Virus record (IMG/VR): IMGVR_UViG_3300027788_002317
Coordinates: 1 to 20,630 of that record
DNA from: a virus
Length of the DNA: 20,630 nucleotides
Direction: 5' to 3' (one strand)
Of this stretch, positions 1 through 7,485 are shown piece after piece (the first letter of the stretch is position 1; every line of letters starts with the position of its first letter). The position numbers and the translations under genes are program-made. Under the pieces are notes generated by a model. That model saw nothing but the letters and a program-made list of their open reading frames with translations, had not been told where the DNA came from and did not search any database.

Positions 1-31
1 AAAACATAAGCTTAAAAACAAAATTAGAAAA

Positions 32-541
32 ATGAAAAAAATTTTAGCATTAATAGTAATCGGAGTAATAGGATACTTTAGTTACGGACATTATATGAAT
101 AATAATGTTGACTCTACTGACAAACTGACATTTACAGACATGGTAAACCTATCAAAGAAAGCTGTATTAAGTGAAGTACCTGGTTCTGATTTTTACATAG
201 CCACTACTTTACCTGGTGTAAGAATGATTGAGGCTATATATAGAGGTAACGATTCATGTCCTTCAGTTGCAGTAACTGTAACAGATGACGGAAAAACTAA
301 GGTGGAGAAACAGTCCTCACCTTGGATGGAATGTGTGGTGATTAAATTACCACTTAAAATGACATTAGAGGAAGCTGAGACTAAATTGGCCGATTCCAAG
401 TTTACTGGTAAATGGTCTGAAGTTGTTGTACGAAGTCCATTAGGTCCAGTAAGTTATCCAGCTCTTTATATTTTTACGGTTGATGGTATGGGGTGGGTTG
501 CGGTTAACACATTAACCGGTGAAGTGTTCCAACTAACATAA
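32..541 (+). CDS. Unknown protein with N-terminal membrane anchor
   Basis: I do not recognise this 169-residue protein. Residues about 3-20 (starting MKKILALIVIGVIGYF) form one hydrophobic segment after two lysines, either an uncleaved signal anchor or a signal peptide with no clear cleavage site. The rest is soluble and mixed in character, with two cysteines (in SCPSV and WMECVV) that could form a disulfide in the periplasm. The ATG follows an A-rich leader without a Shine-Dalgarno, as elsewhere in the window. The stop lies 25 bases before the next gene, so the two are probably cotranscribed. Any promoter lies off the left edge. The cell-envelope location is inferred from the N-terminus only. 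Confidence 0.7.
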   Translation: MKKILALIVIGVIGYFSYGHYMNNNVDSTDKLTFTDMVNLSKKAVLSEVPGSDFYIATTLPGVRMIEAIYRGNDSCPSVAVTVTDDGKTKVEKQSSPWMECVVIKLPLKMTLEEAETKLADSKFTGKWSEVVVRSPLGPVSYPALYIFTVDGMGWVAVNTLTGEVFQLT

Positions 542-566
542 ATAATACAAATAAAAACTAAAAAAG

Positions 567-1193
567 ATGGAAAAAAATTGTTACACTAGAGAGCAGATTA
601 AAACTGCTGTGAAAGAAAAGGGTTACAAATGGTTTGATGATGCAAACAATAAAGGGTATGACGTTAATATCGTGGGTGTTAGAAATGCCGAAACCGAAGA
701 TAGGGTGACAAATAAGTTTGATGATTGTGTTACTATTTCCTATAAGAAAAATGGGGAATGGAAATTCTTCTGTTTTGGGGCTACTACTGACCCTGGTGAT
801 GACTATATGGATAAACCAATAGTAGAAGATAAAGGGTGTGCTATTCTAAAAGAAGGTCAATATAGAGGTTCACACAAAATTAGATTACATGGTGGAAAAT
901 ACACAGCATTAGGCCAAAAGAAAGATGTTACTGTTTATAGAGATAAAAATAAAGATGGTAAGTATGATTTTGATGAGTCCAAAGCTGATACTGGTTTATT
1001 CGGGATTAACATCCATAGAGCAACTTCGAGAGCTGGAAAAACTTCAACATATGTGGATAAGTGGTCAGCGGGGTGTCAGGTGATTGCCTCTAATGATGAT
1101 TGGACCAAATTCTTAAAAATATGTGAAAAAGCTAGAGACATTCACGGTAACTCATTTTCATATACTTTACTAAGTTCAAAAGACATTGTTTAA
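567..1193 (+). CDS. YkuD-like (L,D-transpeptidase-type) protein
   Basis: The 208-residue protein has the layout of the YkuD/L,D-transpeptidase fold: a His in GINIHRA (H150), then 20 residues later SAGCQV with C170 as candidate nucleophile. This resembles the family's H...SxGC motif, although the usual Arg after the Cys is Gln here. Family members cross-link or trim peptidoglycan stem peptides. A phage copy could remodel the wall during lysis or act in the virion, which is inference. Residues 126-137 (DKNKDGKYDFDE) look like an EF-hand/dockerin calcium loop. No signal peptide is visible, so export would need a holin or virion delivery. It is probably cotranscribed with the preceding anchored protein, and an intrinsic terminator follows. 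The divergence is large, so a transpeptidase-like fold with another activity remains possible. Confidence 0.6.
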   Translation: MEKNCYTREQIKTAVKEKGYKWFDDANNKGYDVNIVGVRNAETEDRVTNKFDDCVTISYKKNGEWKFFCFGATTDPGDDYMDKPIVEDKGCAILKEGQYRGSHKIRLHGGKYTALGQKKDVTVYRDKNKDGKYDFDESKADTGLFGINIHRATSRAGKTSTYVDKWSAGCQVIASNDDWTKFLKICEKARDIHGNSFSYTLLSSKDIV

Positions 1194-1220
1194 AAAATAA
1201 TACACACATACATTAATAGT

Positions 1221-1249
1221 AAAAGAGGGTTTACCCCTCTTTTCCTTTT
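1221..1249 (+). terminator. Intrinsic terminator after the YkuD-like gene
   Basis: AAAAGAGGG (1221-1229), a five-base loop, and CCCTCTTTT (1235-1243) form a perfect 9-bp stem followed by a T-rich tail (TTTTCCTTTTT). It sits 28 bases after the stop of the preceding gene and ends the transcript from 32-1193. The A tract on the left side could let it work weakly in the other direction too. Confidence 0.8.
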
Positions 1250-1273
1250 TCGTAAGTTTTAACAAATAAACGT

Positions 1274-2377
1274 ATGAAAGACTTAAGAGAATACCAATAT
1301 AAATCACCAGGCAACCCAGATAAAATCTGTGAACAGATAACAGAAAATATAATTACGGACATATCTTTAAATGTTGATAATAATTTTAAATCGGATATTC
1401 ACACTATTGTAAATAATCAAGTTTCAGTGGTTGCTGGTAAAATATATTGTGGTAATTACCGACCAGATACTGAGAAAATTGTAAAAGAAGTTTCTGAAAA
1501 ACTAGGTTACACTGGTAAATTAAGGAGGTTCTCTAGTGAAACCGTAAGACATATAAATTTAATTGAGTTTGTTGATGACGTAAAAAGATTTCCAGAGTCA
1601 TCATTTGTGACTTCCTATGGATATTCTTCTGACGAAACAATAGAAGGTCTCCCTATGGGTTACATCATCAGTAGAGAAATAACACACAATGTTTTAGATT
1701 TAGACTTTGTGGGGTTAGATGTTACAACTAGTGTCACCATAGAGTACCAAGGACACCTACCTACTAAAATAACATCAATAAACATTGAGTATTCGTTAAT
1801 TGATTTTGATGAAGACCCAAAAGAATTATTACATGATTGTGAAATACTTTTTAACGGTAAATGTGATAAGTATGTTAATATGTTAGATAAAAATACAAAA
1901 ATTAATACTTCATGTTTTGGTTTAGGTGGACCAGATGTCAGAGTAGGTTCACTTTCCGGAACCATAATACCTACACACTTCGGTAACGTAGGGTTATATG
2001 ATTTTTTAGGTAAAGAAACTATCGGAGTACACAGGTTATCTTCCTTACTGGCAAGACAAGGAGCAAAAACAATTAGTAAAACTAATATGTGTAATGAATG
2101 TCTTATTAAAGTTTCCTATGGTTTAGAAAATGAACCCATTAGGTTCAGTGCAAAGTTCAACAAAGTTCTAGGAGACAGGAACTTTATGGAAAGTAATTTG
2201 CAAGACATATTTCATTTTAATAAAGATGAGTTAGTTAATAATTTCACCCCCAGTGAATTAAATAGAACAATAGACAATACCAATGAATATTTTGGTCAAC
2301 AATACCTAGACGTAACCGATAAAGGTATTCTACCCTGGGAACGACTAGATAAAATAATAGAGTTTACCCCTTTTTAA
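1274..2377 (+). CDS. Divergent S-adenosylmethionine synthetase-like protein
   Basis: The 367-residue protein aligns by eye along its whole length with MetK, which makes SAM from ATP and methionine. Matches include SPGNPDKICEQITENI (family SEGHPDKIADQISDAV), GYSSDET (GYATNET), GLGGPD (IGGP), CLIKVSYGLENEP (CEIQVSYAIGVAEP) and the C-terminal LPWERLDK (FPWEKTDK). Length is close to the usual 380-400. Several catalytic positions differ: His of GHPDK is Asn (N14), the Lys of DAKSQVTFQY is Thr (about T151), Glu of GGEIT is Lys (K56), Asp of GDQG is absent, and the GKDPSKVDR loop is GKETIGVHR. The reading frame is intact. It may be a degenerate or repurposed MetK fold rather than an active synthetase. 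The ATG lies just after the terminator at 1221-1249. The next ORF starts 2 bases past its stop. Confidence 0.75.
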   Translation: MKDLREYQYKSPGNPDKICEQITENIITDISLNVDNNFKSDIHTIVNNQVSVVAGKIYCGNYRPDTEKIVKEVSEKLGYTGKLRRFSSETVRHINLIEFVDDVKRFPESSFVTSYGYSSDETIEGLPMGYIISREITHNVLDLDFVGLDVTTSVTIEYQGHLPTKITSINIEYSLIDFDEDPKELLHDCEILFNGKCDKYVNMLDKNTKINTSCFGLGGPDVRVGSLSGTIIPTHFGNVGLYDFLGKETIGVHRLSSLLARQGAKTISKTNMCNECLIKVSYGLENEPIRFSAKFNKVLGDRNFMESNLQDIFHFNKDELVNNFTPSELNRTIDNTNEYFGQQYLDVTDKGILPWERLDKIIEFTPF

Positions 2378-2378
2378 A

Positions 2379-2561
2379 ATGAAAATATCAATTTGGACAT
2401 ACGAAGATAATTTACAATTACTATACAATTTTTTAAACAAAGAAAATACCTTACCTAACGACTTTGAGTACTTTTTAACGGTCCCTTTACTTGTGAAGGA
2501 TATTTATATAGTACAAGTACTTTTAACTTATGATGATTATGTGAGTCTAAGAGACTACTAA
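2379..2561 (+). CDS. Small unknown acidic protein
   Basis: A 60-residue ORF (MKISIWTYEDNLQLLY...) starts with ATG one base after the stop of the MetK-like gene, preceded by an A-run, which suggests translational coupling. I recognise no family. It is acidic and rich in aromatic residues, with no membrane segment and no cysteine. The tight spacing and normal codon use support a real gene, but its size leaves doubt. Confidence 0.5.
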   Translation: MKISIWTYEDNLQLLYNFLNKENTLPNDFEYFLTVPLLVKDIYIVQVLLTYDDYVSLRDY

Positions 2562-2636
2562 ATGGGCATAAAAAATAGGATTTACAAACTTTTTTCCTTA
2601 TACTTATGTACAATTGAAAAGATTATAACCCTGTAA
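2562..2636 (+). CDS. Possible 24-residue peptide
   Basis: An ATG immediately abuts the TAA of the previous ORF (CTAAATGGGC) and opens a 24-codon frame: a basic N-terminus (MGIKNRIYKLF) followed by SLYLCTIEKIITL. It would be a cationic amphipathic peptide. The stop lies 9 bases before the bS21 start, so it fits the string of abutting genes, but a frame this short can occur by chance. Comparison with related phages would decide it. Confidence 0.2.
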   Translation: MGIKNRIYKLFSLYLCTIEKIITL

Positions 2637-2645
2637 AGTAAATAA

Positions 2646-2834
2646 ATGTTAATAGTAGAAGTAAAATATAACAATATAGATAAGGCCTTAAAACTAATGA
2701 GGCGTAAAATAATCCAAACAAAACAATTAAAAAATTTAAGGGAAAATAAAACCTACAAAAAACCTTGTGAGGTTAGAAGAGAAGAATTTTTAAAAGCCCA
2801 ATACGCTCAAAGAAAGAAAGAACAGGAAGATTAA
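2646..2834 (+). CDS. rpsU: Phage-encoded ribosomal protein bS21
   Basis: The 62-residue protein (MLIVEVKYNNIDKALKLMRR...) matches bS21: a VxVK strand, the NIDKALKxxRRK helix, a KPxxxRREE segment and a lysine-rich C-terminus. It is closest to Bacteroidota forms, which read NIDKALKRFKRK and end QKLREAEE. bS21 binds the 30S platform near the anti-Shine-Dalgarno end of 16S rRNA. In Flavobacteriia, bS21 with bS18 and bS6 is reported to hide the anti-Shine-Dalgarno. Phage copies of bS21 are known from environmental virus genomes. Here it could swap into host ribosomes and favour phage mRNAs, which is inference. The ATG is preceded by GTAAATAA with no Shine-Dalgarno, unlike the host rpsU genes reported to carry one. 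The stop is 2 bases from the stop of the convergent gene. Confidence 0.85.
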   Translation: MLIVEVKYNNIDKALKLMRRKIIQTKQLKNLRENKTYKKPCEVRREEFLKAQYAQRKKEQED

Positions 2835-2836
2835 GT

Positions 2837-5668
2837 TTAGGCTAAGTTTCCAGCAGCATCTGTTGGGTATGGTATTTCATTAGAGACAACATAGTTTGAT
2901 AATTCTTGTGGGTTTATAACATGAGAAGCATTAAACTCACCATTCTCCTTTATTTTTATTGATAGTTCATTTTTAGATGGCTCCCAAGACCAAAGAATCA
3001 CTTCCTTATTTAATTCAGGTATTTTAAGGGGTTTAAACCCAATATTGTTATTCCAACCCCTATTAGCTCTACCTTCCCACTTAAAACCTAGTTCAGCTGC
3101 AATTTTTTTAAAATTTACAGTGTTAGTTAGTGATTCAGAATCTTCAGATGCAGTCTTAATTTCTTTTACAAACACATCAAGGTCATTACTAGCCTCCTCA
3201 GCACCCTCATCATCGAACCCATAAGCGTCGTACCAAGAATCACTTAAACTATAGTCCAACTCAAACTCATCGGTTTCCGCTAAATCACTAAGGGAAGTAA
3301 TGTTATTACGAGATGCTATAACTAATAACTGTGACCAACTTAACTCAAAACTAAAGTATCGCATGTAGTAATTTTCCACCTCAATTAATGTCTCACTCTC
3401 CCAAGTCTCCCTAAGGTTCTTTACACGTTCTCTATATAAACTATACCCAAGAGAACTAAGGACATTTTTTTCAAAATCTACATACTCACTAGGGAAATTT
3501 TCTTCCAATATATCCATAAGTCTACCATCTTCAAAATCTTGGTGGCCACAATTTTCAGGGGAGCCTGGTTCCAATAAGTCAATATCTTTCATAAAAGCAA
3601 TTAAATTAGACCATGAGGAGTCTGAGTAGTAACACTGAATATAATTCATTTCTTCTGATTCAAGTTCTTCATAGTTATATCCACTGTCATTAAAAATGTT
3701 ATCAATCATCCAAGAGTCATCTTCAGCCTTTAAGTAATCATAAACAAACATATCATGAGGAACATTGAATTCTAGTCCAGTAGAGCTAGCATGTATAGTT
3801 GTATGTCTATCCTCAGAATTAGGTTGGTCAGTACTAGAGAAAGCAAATCGCATATCAGCACCTGTAAAATCTTCTAAATCCTCCTCAACCACTTCTTCAT
3901 CGTATGTGTCTAACCACAACTTATATAAAATTTTTGTAAAGTTATTTTCTTTAGCCATCTCACTTAACTCATCATCATTAAAACTTACATCGTATCTTAT
4001 TCGGTCTCTTAAAGTGTACTCTAATTTAAAGAATTTTTGTAATTCGGGGTGTTGACTAAAAACCTTTTTTAAGTTTTGATTGTATTGGGACTTTCTATCC
4101 CAAAGTTGTTTCCTATCCCCTGAATGAATCATTAAGGGGATTTTACTAAATACGTCTACAATATACTTGTTAATGACCCAATTTTCTGCATAAGTTGAAT
4201 TTTTAAAAATAACAACATAAACACTACCCATGTTTTCATTAAATCTTTTCTTTATAGACTTAATAGCTACATTGGTAGTGGGGGAGACACCACTGTCATC
4301 CCTACACCAACTAGTGTCATTTGCGTAGTAACATAAAGAATCCCAAGTTAGAGGAACTATAATTTTATATTCGTCAGTGTCTAAAACCACTCTCTGTTTA
4401 ATTCCGGTTTTACTTTCTGTTTGTTCGTTTAAGTTAGTTTGGACTAATTGATTTTCTATGCCGTCTATTAATTTAGTGTATAAAGTTTTAGAATCATCAT
4501 CAGTTAACCCATATCTTTGTTTAGAAAATTCTATTGATTTCCTAACTACATCTTTATAGTCTTCTTTGGTTTTCCTAGCTCTTAAATCTAAACCTTTTAT
4601 TTGTGCTGGGACTTCATGGGACTGTAAGTAATAATCTAAATTAGACATTTCTTTTTCTTCTTCGTCGGTAGGTAGTTCACCCATTTCATTTTGTTCATGG
4701 TGAACTAATTCATGCCTTACATATTCTATCAAAAAAGCATAGATTTTTTGATAACTACCAGGTTCATTAAGTGGATTTATTTCTAGACCTAATTCTATGG
4801 TGTCATCACCAGGGCTATAATAAGCTTCTATTAAAAAATCTTCTTCTATTTCCTCATTCCTACTTATAGTTAACTCTAAATTAATTGTGGTGTCATTATA
4901 GGTTATTTCTCCAGTTATGTCTTCTGGAAGATACATTAATGTAGAGTCCTCTTTAAGGATAGTTTTTTTAATAGAAAACATAATATCTTTAACTATCTGT
5001 GTTGTTAATTGGTCATAGTACCTATCCTCAACCGACTCAACTAAAAGTCTAGACGGCCTATTAATTCTTTCGTCAAGCTTACCATATTTTCTTTTTATGT
5101 TTTTTATTATAGTGTTAAATCCATTTTTAACACTTAAAAGACCTACAGAAATTAATACACTTTTAAGGTAACCAGCTGGGTCACTAACATTAATAGTTCC
5201 ATCATTTATTAGACCCACTAATATATCTAAAAGAGGGAAAGTCATAAATGTAAAAGCTGTAACGTCTACCAGTGAATTAGCCGTATAACCAACCTCATTT
5301 GACATCTTCAATACGATATCCTCAGTAGACTTTAAGAAATCAAAAACTTTACTTAATAGACTAGTTAGTCCTTTTTCTCTAATAATTACAAGAGACTTTT
5401 CTATTTTGTCTTTATTCCTACTTAAAAGAATCCACATTGCTGTAATGTAAATTAAAATTATGTCTTGTTCTGTTATGTTAGGGCTTCCACCTTTTAATAA
5501 TTCTCTAACGGTTGGGAGGAAAGCTGTAATTCCAGTACCAAAGGTAAAGGTACCATCAATAACAACCCCTAAGTCCACTAGGACTTTTTTCATGAAAGAT
5601 TCGTTGTTTTCGTTTTGTTCTTTGATTAACCCACTAATAACAACCTCATTTAATATATCTCTTTGCAT
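2837..5668 (-). CDS. Large multidomain protein with HELVH metalloprotease-like motif; possible packaged protein
   Basis: This is a 943-residue protein. Residues 1-20 carry ILNE and LIKEQ, resembling prohead-protease cleavage sites of the (L/I)-x-E type. Hydrophobic stretches lie near 33-56, 68-83 and 135-155. Residues 319-323 are HELVH, with a candidate third zinc ligand E352 in SHEVPAQ, a gluzincin-like arrangement. Residues 425-545 hold a second region (VPLTWDSLCYYANDTSWC) that I recall from many uncharacterised marine phage proteins, where it reads like PLTxEASCKYGxGTKWC; its function is unknown. From about 560 to 850 it is strongly acidic, and the C-terminus has a WEGRANRGWNNNIGF stretch. 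A second LNEQ at about 413-416 lies between the protease-like and WC regions. A TATTTATA element sits 14 bases upstream. Protease activity and packaging are inferred, and it could instead be a structural virion protein. Confidence 0.6.
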   Translation of the reverse strand: MQRDILNEVVISGLIKEQNENNESFMKKVLVDLGVVIDGTFTFGTGITAFLPTVRELLKGGSPNITEQDIILIYITAMWILLSRNKDKIEKSLVIIREKGLTSLLSKVFDFLKSTEDIVLKMSNEVGYTANSLVDVTAFTFMTFPLLDILVGLINDGTINVSDPAGYLKSVLISVGLLSVKNGFNTIIKNIKRKYGKLDERINRPSRLLVESVEDRYYDQLTTQIVKDIMFSIKKTILKEDSTLMYLPEDITGEITYNDTTINLELTISRNEEIEEDFLIEAYYSPGDDTIELGLEINPLNEPGSYQKIYAFLIEYVRHELVHHEQNEMGELPTDEEEKEMSNLDYYLQSHEVPAQIKGLDLRARKTKEDYKDVVRKSIEFSKQRYGLTDDDSKTLYTKLIDGIENQLVQTNLNEQTESKTGIKQRVVLDTDEYKIIVPLTWDSLCYYANDTSWCRDDSGVSPTTNVAIKSIKKRFNENMGSVYVVIFKNSTYAENWVINKYIVDVFSKIPLMIHSGDRKQLWDRKSQYNQNLKKVFSQHPELQKFFKLEYTLRDRIRYDVSFNDDELSEMAKENNFTKILYKLWLDTYDEEVVEEDLEDFTGADMRFAFSSTDQPNSEDRHTTIHASSTGLEFNVPHDMFVYDYLKAEDDSWMIDNIFNDSGYNYEELESEEMNYIQCYYSDSSWSNLIAFMKDIDLLEPGSPENCGHQDFEDGRLMDILEENFPSEYVDFEKNVLSSLGYSLYRERVKNLRETWESETLIEVENYYMRYFSFELSWSQLLVIASRNNITSLSDLAETDEFELDYSLSDSWYDAYGFDDEGAEEASNDLDVFVKEIKTASEDSESLTNTVNFKKIAAELGFKWEGRANRGWNNNIGFKPLKIPELNKEVILWSWEPSKNELSIKIKENGEFNASHVINPQELSNYVVSNEIPYPTDAAGNLA

Positions 5669-5681
5669 AATAAGTTTTTTA

Positions 5682-5689
5682 TATAAATA
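5682..5689 (-). promoter_or_regulatory. TATTTATA element upstream of the 943-residue gene
   Basis: On the coding strand TATTTATA ends about 14 bases before the ATG. The same core occurs just upstream of five other genes in the window (7470, 8094, 18012, 18681 and 20453). It may be a phage-specific late promoter element or a variant of the Bacteroidota -7 box (TAnnTTTG with the final G replaced by A). No -33 partner is visible. Confidence 0.35.
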
Positions 5690-5718
5690 TTAACATTTTT
5701 AAAGTAATGAAAATACTC

Positions 5719-7470
5719 CTACTCGACAAAATTAATGCCAGGTTGTTCTAAGTCTGGTTGTAATCTGTAATCTGCTGTGAGTTCCTCTCCTTTAGATATT
5801 GGTACTGTGGTTACTAAGAAACGTGAATTATCTTTTAATTCGTTCTTACAATTAGGTTTACCTGAATGGTTATAAGATTTACCTAATTCCGTAAAGGTAT
5901 AGTTAGAGTCTGATATGTCATGTAATTTACCTACATTCACACCCAAGGGTAAGTCAGTTGAGGCAAAAACACCTTTACCGTGTATATTGCTATTATCAAC
6001 GTAGTAAGACGGAGTGTCTACCATCTCTGTTAGGATACCTAACAAACTACACTCAGACAATTGACTAGTATTAACTTTTTCTTTTAATTTGATTACAAAT
6101 GAGTTCTGTATTCTTTTAAGTAAATCTACATATGGTGTGTCACCACCTCCTTTACTTTTGTATGACCCTTTTTGTGGGTTTCTTTTTCCTCGTTTATAAA
6201 AGTTAAGACCAGATATATTAGTTATACATTTATGTCCTCCAGAATTAGAGTTTATTACATCCCAAGATGTAACACCAATCCTATCTAATAAAGCCTTTTG
6301 TTTTTCACTTAGTCTAGGCCAAGGAGTGTCTAAAATACTTCTAATTATTTTACCGTAGTTACCACTCTCATCCGGCATTCCTATTAATTTATCACCATAT
6401 AAAGCATATAAATCAGATGTTTTAAACCCTATACTATCATCGTTAACTTTAGTTTCACTTACTCTTTTAATTACAGAAAGTGGGACAACATAGTTTTTAA
6501 GCTCAGATTCAAACTGACTTAACACTTCTTTTGATATATCACCTAAGTTAACACCTTTTAAAGCTCTATCACTTTTAAATGGGTTACAGGAAGCTTGAAC
6601 TAACCCCATAGGCCACGCTATAACAATAAAATCAGCATCTGGATAAATCTTAAATGGTGTGTAACGGTCGTAAGAACCTGGTTTAAATAATGCACCCCCA
6701 CCATATTGTACAATAATATTATCTTCTAACCTTAAATTATTACTTTGTGTTTGTTTTTTAACATAGTTATCTTGGTTTTGTTTCATCTCTTCAGGTGTAG
6801 CAAATCCATTTTTCTTTGCGAAAGAATTAATATTTGTAAATATGTTTAATAAAGATGGTGTTGAGTTCATTACTAGGTATTCTAAAAACCCAGGTTTATT
6901 CTTATAAGCCAATAATAATTTATTTGTTAATAACCCTAGTACCCATTTATTTTTAGGTAAACTACCGTCCTCATCAAACTTATAAAGATAATTCATAACA
7001 TCATCTGGTGTTAGAGAGTTAGAAGCGTAGTCCGCACTATCTACAGTAGAAATCATCATAATATCTTCATTAGGGAATATATCTTGAGGGCTAACTATTT
7101 GAGAGACAGTCTCAACATTAGAACGAGCACCCCTAAATTGTGTGGAAGTTTCATCTTCTACCCCTGTTTGACTATCGTGGTGGTCTGTGTGAATAGTGAA
7201 TATTGGTTTTCCGTGGGCAAAATCTACTAACACTGGCATTACGTCCCCATTTGCAGAAGGTTTGGACACAGAAAATTCTTTATCACCATATTGTATCACA
7301 TGGGAATCGATTACAGTGATACCGTACTTCTCTAGGTATTCTTTCATTGCTATTGCAGTTACAACCCCATCTAAGTCTTGATGAAAATATATTTCTGCTT
7401 TAGGGTATCTATTTGCTATTGCATTGATATCTCTAATCCCACTCTCTTTTATTAATCTTTTGTTTTTCAT
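5719..7470 (-). CDS. DHH-family phosphoesterase fused to a C-terminal SET domain
   Basis: The 583-residue protein combines two domains. Residues about 24-150 carry the DHH superfamily metal motifs: HQDLDG (30-35), a hydrophobic strand ending in D83 (VLVDF), DHH itself (96-98, in IHTDHHDS) and VDSAD (143-147). Family members hydrolyse phosphodiesters or short oligonucleotides with two Mn ions. Residues about 488-570 form a SET domain: NIHGKGVFAS, then YNHSGKPNC (533-541), then GEELTADY (561-568). These are the SAM-binding and catalytic signatures of protein lysine methyltransferases. The middle (150-480) has no family I recognise. The N-terminus MKNKRLIKES contains an I-K-E site like those of packaged T4 proteins. 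TATTTAT lies 5 bases before the ATG. The frame is intact, so the fusion looks genuine. Confidence 0.75.
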   Translation of the reverse strand: MKNKRLIKESGIRDINAIANRYPKAEIYFHQDLDGVVTAIAMKEYLEKYGITVIDSHVIQYGDKEFSVSKPSANGDVMPVLVDFAHGKPIFTIHTDHHDSQTGVEDETSTQFRGARSNVETVSQIVSPQDIFPNEDIMMISTVDSADYASNSLTPDDVMNYLYKFDEDGSLPKNKWVLGLLTNKLLLAYKNKPGFLEYLVMNSTPSLLNIFTNINSFAKKNGFATPEEMKQNQDNYVKKQTQSNNLRLEDNIIVQYGGGALFKPGSYDRYTPFKIYPDADFIVIAWPMGLVQASCNPFKSDRALKGVNLGDISKEVLSQFESELKNYVVPLSVIKRVSETKVNDDSIGFKTSDLYALYGDKLIGMPDESGNYGKIIRSILDTPWPRLSEKQKALLDRIGVTSWDVINSNSGGHKCITNISGLNFYKRGKRNPQKGSYKSKGGGDTPYVDLLKRIQNSFVIKLKEKVNTSQLSECSLLGILTEMVDTPSYYVDNSNIHGKGVFASTDLPLGVNVGKLHDISDSNYTFTELGKSYNHSGKPNCKNELKDNSRFLVTTVPISKGEELTADYRLQPDLEQPGINFVE

Positions 7471-7475
7471 TACTA

Positions 7476-7482
7476 ATAAATA
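7476..7482 (-). promoter_or_regulatory. TATTTAT element upstream of the DHH-SET gene
   Basis: The coding strand reads GTATTTATTAGTAATG between the lysozyme stop (7486) and the DHH-SET start (7470). The element ends 5 bases before the ATG. If it is a -10 type element, the transcript would be leaderless or nearly so. Confidence 0.35.
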
Positions 7483-7485
7483 CTT

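Noticed and set aside
1274-2377. MetK-like gene as a decayed pseudogene
   Set aside because: The frame is intact over 367 codons, with conserved fold motifs to the C-terminus and normal spacing to its neighbours. Decay would be expected to bring stops or frameshifts.
5682-5689. T4 late promoter (TATAAATA) reading the minus-strand genes
   Set aside because: The coding strand reads TATTTATA, and TATAAATA is on the opposite strand, so it is not a T4-type promoter in the right direction. I kept it only as a possible lineage-specific element.
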